In this document: positions 58,749-64,000 of the stretch, in pieces | Layout of the letters: each line of letters begins with the position of its first letter | Position numbering within the stretch: position 1 is the first letter of the stretch | Source of the DNA: UBA7332 sp051657165 | Lineage (GTDB): Bacteria; Bacteroidota; Bacteroidia; Bacteroidales; UBA7332 | Direction of reading: 5' to 3' | DNA length: 64,000 nucleotides | NCBI GenBank assembly: GCA_051657165.1 | Contig: JBOFKD010000315.1 | Span: 28,354-92,353, forward strand | Made by a program: the position numbers and the translations under genes | Notes under the pieces: model-generated | Told to the model about the DNA's origin: nothing | What the model saw: the letters and a program-made list of their open reading frames with translations, nothing else | Databases searched by the model: none

Positions 58749-61292
58749 ATGAGGAAATTAATGATTACCGGATGTGTTATGTCCGGTTTTTGTATGAGTC
58801 TGATGGCTCAGAAAGATTTAGTTATTAAAGAGTATGGTTATTATGGACCGGTGAAGATTCAAAAACCAGTCATGATTGATCAGAAAGATGTAAAAAATAA
58901 GTCCTTCTCAACGACAGGATTGTTAGAGAAAAGTCATTCGTTGAAGAATGCTATGGCAGAGTCTGTGCTTAAAGTAGCCGATGATTCGGGCAAAGTAGCC
59001 GTATCTGTAGATCCTCAGAATTACACCATTGAAGAATATGTCTTCTATATAACTCCCGATCGTTACGCTTCTGGTAACCTGAAAATTAAATCAGCATCAA
59101 TTCTGGATGTTTATTTAAACGGAAAAAAGGTAAAATCGAAAACAACAGAAGAGAAAAGTGCGGATTCAACAGCTATCGTATCTCTTCCTGTAACATTGGA
59201 AGGTCGTCCGAATGAAGTTGTTATCCGTACAATCACATCGCCTGAAATGCAAAGCTCTGTATTGAGCACTACATTTACTCCTGATAATAAGTATGCAGAT
59301 GCTCAAATAGAGACAACTGTTTCGGATAAAAGAAAACTATCCATCTACGATCTGATGATTGGAGAACGTGTTTCATCGGCATCAATCTCCCCAACAGGGA
59401 AATATGCATTGGTGAGAGTTTCGGCAGTTTTACCTGATGGTAAATCTCAGTCTGAAGTGCAGCTTCTGGATACAAAAACAGGTAAACTTGTTCGCGTACT
59501 TGATGGAGTAAGAGCAGGAGGATACTGGATGCCTGAATCTGAACGTATTGTTTTTGAGAAAAAAGGGATAAAAGGACGTCAGTTGTGGACCATTAATCCG
59601 GCTACGGGCGAGGAGTCTTTATATGCCGATAATATTCCGGAAGGTGGATACCGAATAGCTCCGGCTGAAGATTTTCTGATATTCACGCAGGTAGAGAAAG
59701 GAGATGCGGATAAAGATAAAGACTTCAGACGCTTCATTACTCCGAATGACAGACAACCGGGATGGCGTGATCGTAGCTCTCTGTATAAGTACAATATTAG
59801 TACAGGTGCATTTGAACGTTTGACATTCGGAGCTCATTCTGCACGTTTAAATGATATCAGCAAAGATGGTAAACGTATTGTATTCAGTTCTTCTCGCGAA
59901 GACTTTGAGGCACGTCCGTTTAGTGTTTCTTCGCTTTACGAACTGAATCTGGAAACGAATAAACTGGATACTATCTGGTTTGAAAAACGTTTCGGCGGAT
60001 ATGCGATGTATTCTCCTGATGGAAAAACGCTTCTCGTATCCGGTAGTCCTGAAGCTTTCGGTGATTTAGGACGTAATGTAGACGAAGATCAGAAAGCCAA
60101 TACGTATGATGGTCAGTTGTATCTTCTGGATCTTGCTACGAAAAATGTAAAACCTATTACGAAAGAATTCAATCCTTCTGTTCAGGGTGTTCAGTGGATC
60201 GATAATAATAAACTGGTTGTTTTAAGTGAAGATAAAGATCGTGTACTTCCTTATTTCTATACAATCAGTACAGATACCTATACGGCTATTCCGGTAGCTG
60301 AAGATGTACTCAGATCCTTTCATGTTTCTAAAACAGGGAAAGAAGCAGTTTACTTCGGGCAGAGTGCATCCAGTTTTAATTCAGCTTACGTAATTGATCT
60401 GAAAAATAATAAGTCAATGCGTATAAAAGATACTTCAAGTGATCGTCTGGCTGACGTTGAACTAGGAAAAGTAGAGAGCTGGGATTTCAAAGCATCTGAC
60501 GGGACAACCATTGATGGACGCTATTATTTGCCTTCAGATTTTGATGCAAATAAGAAATATCCGATGATTGTATACTACTACGGAGGAACTTCACCTACAT
60601 CCCGTACATTGGAGCATCCTTATCCGGCTCACTTATATGCAGCTAAGGGATATGTGGTTCTGGTTCTGAATCCGAGTGGAACAACCGGATATGGACAAAA
60701 AATGTCGGCTCGTCACGTTAATGCATGGGGACAACGTACAGCAGAAGATATTATTGAAGGTACAGAGAAGTTTGTACAGGAACATTCTTTTGTTAATACT
60801 AAAAAAATCGGATGTATCGGAGCTTCTTACGGTGGTTTCATGACACAATACCTGCAAACACGTACCGACTTATTTGCTGCTGCAATCTCTCACGCTGGTA
60901 TCAGTGCCCTGTCCAGTTACTGGGGAGAAGGTTACTGGGGCTATTCTTATAGTACGGCAGCCAGTGCAGATAGTTATCCATGGAACAATGCAGAGCTTTA
61001 TACGAAACAAAGTCCGTTGTTTGCAGCTGATAAAATAAATACACCTCTTTTATTATTACATGGTTCGGTAGATACGAATGTGCCGGTAGGGGAGAGTATT
61101 CAGATGTATACCGCATTGAAGTTATTGAATAAGCCTGTCGAAATGATTCAGGTTAATGGAGAGAATCATGGTATTGCTAATTTCGATAAGAAGATAAAAT
61201 GGACAAAAACAATTCTTGCCTGGTTTGATCGTTATCTGAAAGATCAGCCGGATTGGTGGAATAATTTGTATCCGGAATCTCATCTGGAATAA
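58749..61292 (+). CDS. S9-family serine peptidase (prolyl oligopeptidase/DPP-like)
   Basis: 847 residues with a signal peptide (cleavage near LMAQK, residue 21), an N-terminal beta-propeller region (about 190-560) and a C-terminal alpha/beta-hydrolase domain. The catalytic triad is Ser in GCIGASYGGFMTQYL, Asp in LLLHGSVDTNVPV and His in NGENHGIANF. Family members cleave peptides, often after proline, in the periplasm. The 5' leader has a hairpin (GAGGTCA near 58680 with TGACCTC near 58712). It stands alone between terminators. Confidence 0.9.
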   Translation: MRKLMITGCVMSGFCMSLMAQKDLVIKEYGYYGPVKIQKPVMIDQKDVKNKSFSTTGLLEKSHSLKNAMAESVLKVADDSGKVAVSVDPQNYTIEEYVFYITPDRYASGNLKIKSASILDVYLNGKKVKSKTTEEKSADSTAIVSLPVTLEGRPNEVVIRTITSPEMQSSVLSTTFTPDNKYADAQIETTVSDKRKLSIYDLMIGERVSSASISPTGKYALVRVSAVLPDGKSQSEVQLLDTKTGKLVRVLDGVRAGGYWMPESERIVFEKKGIKGRQLWTINPATGEESLYADNIPEGGYRIAPAEDFLIFTQVEKGDADKDKDFRRFITPNDRQPGWRDRSSLYKYNISTGAFERLTFGAHSARLNDISKDGKRIVFSSSREDFEARPFSVSSLYELNLETNKLDTIWFEKRFGGYAMYSPDGKTLLVSGSPEAFGDLGRNVDEDQKANTYDGQLYLLDLATKNVKPITKEFNPSVQGVQWIDNNKLVVLSEDKDRVLPYFYTISTDTYTAIPVAEDVLRSFHVSKTGKEAVYFGQSASSFNSAYVIDLKNNKSMRIKDTSSDRLADVELGKVESWDFKASDGTTIDGRYYLPSDFDANKKYPMIVYYYGGTSPTSRTLEHPYPAHLYAAKGYVVLVLNPSGTTGYGQKMSARHVNAWGQRTAEDIIEGTEKFVQEHSFVNTKKIGCIGASYGGFMTQYLQTRTDLFAAAISHAGISALSSYWGEGYWGYSYSTAASADSYPWNNAELYTKQSPLFAADKINTPLLLLHGSVDTNVPVGESIQMYTALKLLNKPVEMIQVNGENHGIANFDKKIKWTKTILAWFDRYLKDQPDWWNNLYPESHLE

Positions 61293-61295
61293 AAG

Positions 61296-61339
61296 AAAAG
61301 AGGAAGATTGGCTATATGGCTGATCTTCCTCTTTTTTTT
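61296..61339 (+). terminator. Terminator of the S9 peptidase gene
   Basis: AAAAGAGGAAGAT (61296-61308) pairs with ATCTTCCTCTTTT (61323-61335), inner GGC/GGC mismatch loop, then T-run. Confidence 0.9.
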
Positions 61340-61433
61340 ATATTAGGTATATCCTTGAAACTAATGAGGATCTAAATTGTTTCTATATGAAAGATCTTAT
61401 ACTTATTTCTCTATAACTGAAAAGATTTAGTTT

Positions 61434-62390
61434 ATGAAAAAGAAATCATGTCTGTTTATTATTATTGCAATGATAGTTTCGTTATCATCATGCAAGCAAG
61501 CTTCAAAAGAAAATAAAATGGAGTTAGTTTCTGATTCTGTTGTAACTATTTTCGGAGATTATGCTACGTCGGAATATAATCAGCGAAATGAAGGGTACGA
61601 CTTTGTAGCTGTATCTGTTACTCAGGTAAATGACAGTATGGCAAGAGTTGCTGTACGATCCCGTGCAGATATAAAGAAACCCACTTGTCGTTTTGATGGA
61701 ATAGGTCGATTGATCGGTGTCGATTCTCTTGTTGTGCAAAGCGACGGAGAAACTATTTATTTTATACTTCAATCAGATACATTGCGTGTGACATCATCTA
61801 ATCCGAATGGTCTTTATTATTATTGTTCAGGCGGAGCTTCTCTGGATCAGGAATACATCCGACTTAAGACGCCGTTAGATCATTCATTGCTTGATCCGCG
61901 AAGTTATGCACATGTGATTAATGATAAAAATATAAGTTTCAATGTTGAAGTAATAAATGATACTTTGATAATAATCCCTTATGGTTTGCTTGCAGTAAAC
62001 GAGCCGCTAAAACAAGATATTAATGGTTACACGGTGACAAATTCGGAAGCAGGAGATCTCAATGCTGATGGTTATCCCGAAGTATTGGTTTATCTGACAT
62101 CTGATGGAAGTGGTAGTTATGGAAAACTTATAGGTTATTCTGTGAATAATGGACAATCAATAAGCCAGATATGTATTCCTGAACTAACAGATAATACAGA
62201 AGCCTCGAAAGGTTATATGGGGCATGATGAAATGGCAATAGTCGAATCTGTGTTATGCCGGCGATTCCCTATATATAAAGAGGGTGATGCCAATTCTTCT
62301 CCTACAGGTGGAACACGCCAGATCCAGTATAAACTGAAGGATGGTGAATCCTGCAGAAGTCTGGTAATAGATAAAATAATTGAATACTGA
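61434..62390 (+). CDS. Hypothetical lipoprotein with an FG-GAP-like calcium motif
   Basis: 318 residues with a lipoprotein signal (lipobox LSSC, Cys20). The middle part (CRFDGIGRLIGVDSLVVQS, YFILQSDTLRVTSSNPNGLYYYCSGGASLDQEYIRL) is beta-rich; the C-terminal part holds GDLNADGYPEVLVYLTSDGSGSYGKLIGY, a D-x-N-x-D-G-x-x-E calcium-binding type loop. The combination recalls periplasmic lysozyme-inhibitor-like proteins of Gram-negatives, but I cannot confirm that. Function unknown. Confidence 0.6.
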   Translation: MKKKSCLFIIIAMIVSLSSCKQASKENKMELVSDSVVTIFGDYATSEYNQRNEGYDFVAVSVTQVNDSMARVAVRSRADIKKPTCRFDGIGRLIGVDSLVVQSDGETIYFILQSDTLRVTSSNPNGLYYYCSGGASLDQEYIRLKTPLDHSLLDPRSYAHVINDKNISFNVEVINDTLIIIPYGLLAVNEPLKQDINGYTVTNSEAGDLNADGYPEVLVYLTSDGSGSYGKLIGYSVNNGQSISQICIPELTDNTEASKGYMGHDEMAIVESVLCRRFPIYKEGDANSSPTGGTRQIQYKLKDGESCRSLVIDKIIEY

Positions 62391-62435
62391 AAAAAGAGAG
62401 TCCCGTATCTGCTTTAATACGGGACTCTCTTTTTT
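62390..62435 (+). terminator. Terminator of the FG-GAP-like lipoprotein gene
   Basis: A 19-bp perfect stem (AAAAAAGAGAGTCCCGTAT, 62390-62408, with 62417-62435). Confidence 0.92.
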
Positions 62436-62738
62436 ATTCGTATAAAAATGATTTATTAAAAAACTATTTGCCTTTATCAGTTGTTTTGTTTGCTAAATTA
62501 TCCGGTAATATAACGCGGATTTGCTGATTGGATCAAAAAAAGTAAATATTGAGACAGAAAGAGGCAAAAAAATAACGGTATTGGTTTTTTATGTAAATTA
62601 CGCTTACTGTTAACCTACAGAAATATCGCAATGAATCTGCTATCGGAAATAATAGAAACAACTCAGAGCACATTTGATTTATCAGTACTCTTATTCTGAT
62701 AAATCATTATGTTATTATAATTTATAATTCTTACTATT
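62436..62738. other. Gene-free spacer before the DyP peroxidase gene
   Basis: Roughly 300 bp, AT-rich, with no credible gene. The one notable element is a perfect 10-bp inverted repeat (GATTTATCAG, 62676-62685, with 62696-62705) 33 bp before the start codon. No TAnnTTTG promoter box was found. Confidence 0.5.
62676..62705 (+). promoter_or_regulatory. Inverted repeat upstream of the DyP peroxidase gene
   Basis: GATTTATCAG, 10-nt spacer, CTGATAAATC. Without a T-run it is not a terminator; it may be an operator or leader hairpin. Confidence 0.4.
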
Positions 62739-63704
62739 ATGGATTTTCAAACTCCTAAAACTGTTGCAGGGGCGATGCCTCAGGATGTAGTAGGCAAAGC
62801 AGGTAAAAATGCAATTTTTATTGTATATAAGATTCTAAGTAAACCCGATACAACAGATCGAATAAAAGATGTTTGCGGTAATTTTACCGGATTAATCCGC
62901 AGTATGCAAAATCGTTTTCCTGAAGGTGGATTTAGTGCCGTAGTTGGCTTTGGAGCTGAAGCCTGGAAAATATACTTTTCGGATTTGGGTACACCCCGGG
63001 AATTATCTCCGTTCGAAGAAATAAAAGGCGATAAATTCACTGCTGTTTCAACTCCGGGTGATTTGTTCTTCCACATACGGGCTAATGATATGGGACTTTG
63101 TCATGAATTTGCTTCAATCATTGATGATAAACTGACGGGCGTAGTTGAATCAATCGACGAAACTCATGGATTCCGTTACCTCGATGGTAAAGCAATTATA
63201 GGGTTTGTTGATGGAACAGAAAATCCGGCTATTGATTTGGATCCATACTTTTTTGGTGTAATTGGTGAAGAAGATCATCAGTTTGCAGGAGGAAGTTATG
63301 TGTTTGTTCAAAAATATATTCATGATATGGTAAGCTGGAATGCTACTTCTATCTACGAGCAGGAAAAAGTGATAGGTCGTCATAAATTTAATGATGTTGA
63401 ACTTTCTGACGAAGAAAAGCCGGCAAATGCACATAATGCAGTAACCAATATTCAGGATGATGAAGGTAACGACCTGAAAATCATTCGTGGAAATATGCCA
63501 TTCTCAAATACATCACGTGGCGAATATGGTACATACTTCATCGGATATGCTTCTACGTTTACGACTACGCGAAAAATGCTTGAAAATATGTTTGTCGGAA
63601 CACCGAAAGGTAATACAGACCGGTTGCTTGATTTCAGTACTGCTGTAACAGGCACTCTCTTTTTCGCTCCATCATACAATCTTTTAAATAAGATGGGTGA
63701 ATAG
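62739..63704 (+). CDS. DyP-type haem peroxidase
   Basis: 321 residues of the dye-decolourising peroxidase family (EfeB/YfeX-like, cytosolic as there is no signal peptide). The GXXDG motif is in IGFVDGTENPAID (distal Asp), and RGNMPFSNTSRGEYGTYFIGYAS is the distal-Arg region; a His-containing segment GRHKFNDVEL follows the proximal side. Members use hydrogen peroxide and may free iron from haem or detoxify peroxide. It stands alone. Confidence 0.92.
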   Translation: MDFQTPKTVAGAMPQDVVGKAGKNAIFIVYKILSKPDTTDRIKDVCGNFTGLIRSMQNRFPEGGFSAVVGFGAEAWKIYFSDLGTPRELSPFEEIKGDKFTAVSTPGDLFFHIRANDMGLCHEFASIIDDKLTGVVESIDETHGFRYLDGKAIIGFVDGTENPAIDLDPYFFGVIGEEDHQFAGGSYVFVQKYIHDMVSWNATSIYEQEKVIGRHKFNDVELSDEEKPANAHNAVTNIQDDEGNDLKIIRGNMPFSNTSRGEYGTYFIGYASTFTTTRKMLENMFVGTPKGNTDRLLDFSTAVTGTLFFAPSYNLLNKMGE

Positions 63705-63827
63705 TTTTAAATTCCTGTTTTCTTGTGTAATATACCCAGACTAAAGCATGGCATCCTTTTGTAGCAAGGTGTTATGCTTTGGTTGATTCTCCGGACGATC
63801 TGTTCGTTATTTAAATAGTTTATACGA

Positions 63828-63867
63828 AAAAGAGGCTGATTCTTACTAAAGGAATCAGCCTCTTTTA
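63828..63867 (+). terminator. Terminator that precedes the group II intron
   Basis: A perfect 15-bp stem (AAAAGAGGCTGATTC, 63828-63842, with 63852-63866). The intron begins five bases after the stem. A second hairpin (AAAGCAT/ATGCTTT, 63743-63780) lies between it and the peroxidase gene. Confidence 0.92.
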
Positions 63868-63871
63868 TTTA

Positions 63872-64000
63872 GTGTGCCGTGCATGGTATATAACTTGGTG
63901 GTGCAAGTCCACTATGGGGGTCGGTAGTTACCAACCATTAGCTCAAGACAAGGGTGTCGACCGCGAGGCGAATCTGAAGGAAGTCGGCGGCAAAGTCCCG
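63872..64000 (+). mobile_element. 5' end of a group II intron, class IIC type (3' end outside the window)
   Basis: The intron begins GTGTGCCGTGCATGG, matching the GUGYG 5' consensus and very close to the start of the Oceanobacillus iheyensis IIC intron as I recall it (GUGUGCCCGGCAUGG). Domain I hallmarks follow: GGTGCAAGTCCACTA, ACAAGGGTGTC, and GCGAATCTGAAGGAAGTC followed by GGCGGCAAA. Insertion directly downstream of an intrinsic terminator is the known habit of class IIC introns. The catalytic domains V/VI and the reverse transcriptase gene would lie beyond base 64000. Confidence 0.9.

Noticed and set aside
62631..62699. 22-codon open frame before the DyP peroxidase
   Set aside because: Too short, no promoter or ribosome-binding context, and it ends within the inverted repeat.

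Overview
The window is a stretch of a Bacteroidota chromosome, most likely of the order Bacteroidales; genus cannot be fixed from sequence alone. Grounds: GC around 40 % by eye, many promoters of the Bacteroides type (-7 box TAnnTTTG, some with TTTG 19 bp upstream), lipoproteins and TonB-dependent outer-membrane proteins, an RluF-type pseudouridine synthase, a long SecA, an UpxY-type NusG paralogue and a menaquinone operon. No rRNA or tRNA genes were seen.

Layout. 1-576: end of a SARP-like regulator. 833-9919: one-direction run of a leucine-rich lipoprotein, DcuC-family carrier, isoaspartyl dipeptidase, two OprO/P-type porins, an M14 carboxypeptidase and a lipoprotein esterase; I read it as a peptide (possibly beta-aspartyl peptide) uptake and cleavage locus. 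9986-10437: gene-free stretch built of phased repeat arrays. 10491-17472: LolD-like ATPase, then the menaquinone genes menI-F-D-B-C-E (no menH). 17527-20194 (minus): hemerythrin/RIC protein, LuxR-type regulator with degenerate receiver, EamA exporter, DsrE-like protein. 20592-23498: PadR/PspC pair, VanZ-like protein, rluF. 23717-29403: tcdA, alkaline phosphatase, GHL10 glycosidase, then an outer-membrane protein and lipoprotein pair. 29464-36882: a second DcuC-family carrier and a complete RND efflux operon. 37099-43911: DUF4105 protein (probable Lnb acyltransferase), a phosphatase-fold protein that has lost its catalytic residues, secA, rpmE2. 44045-45724: TPR protein. 45725-47187: a 1.46 kb gene-free mosaic of repeat arrays. 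47188-49701: gpmA, upxY-like gene, fba. 49883-58558: secreted EEP nuclease, TonB receptor, two DUF5689/DUF6359 lipoproteins and endonuclease I, which together look like an extracellular nucleic-acid scavenging locus. 58749-63704: S9 peptidase, a lipoprotein, DyP peroxidase. 63872-64000: 5' end of a group IIC intron placed directly after a terminator.

The most unusual content is in the two gene-free regions (9986-10437 and 45725-47187). Each is a string of separate short arrays; most arrays repeat their own palindromic or near-palindromic motif three or four times at an exact 21- or 22-bp pitch (two helical turns). Two of the motifs (CTTAAG with AGAA flanks, and TTTGCAAGTAGCAAA) occur in both regions, in the same order and with the same pitch, and a further box (CACAGAGTTTT...TTTGAAT) is shared. 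I know of no described element with this design.
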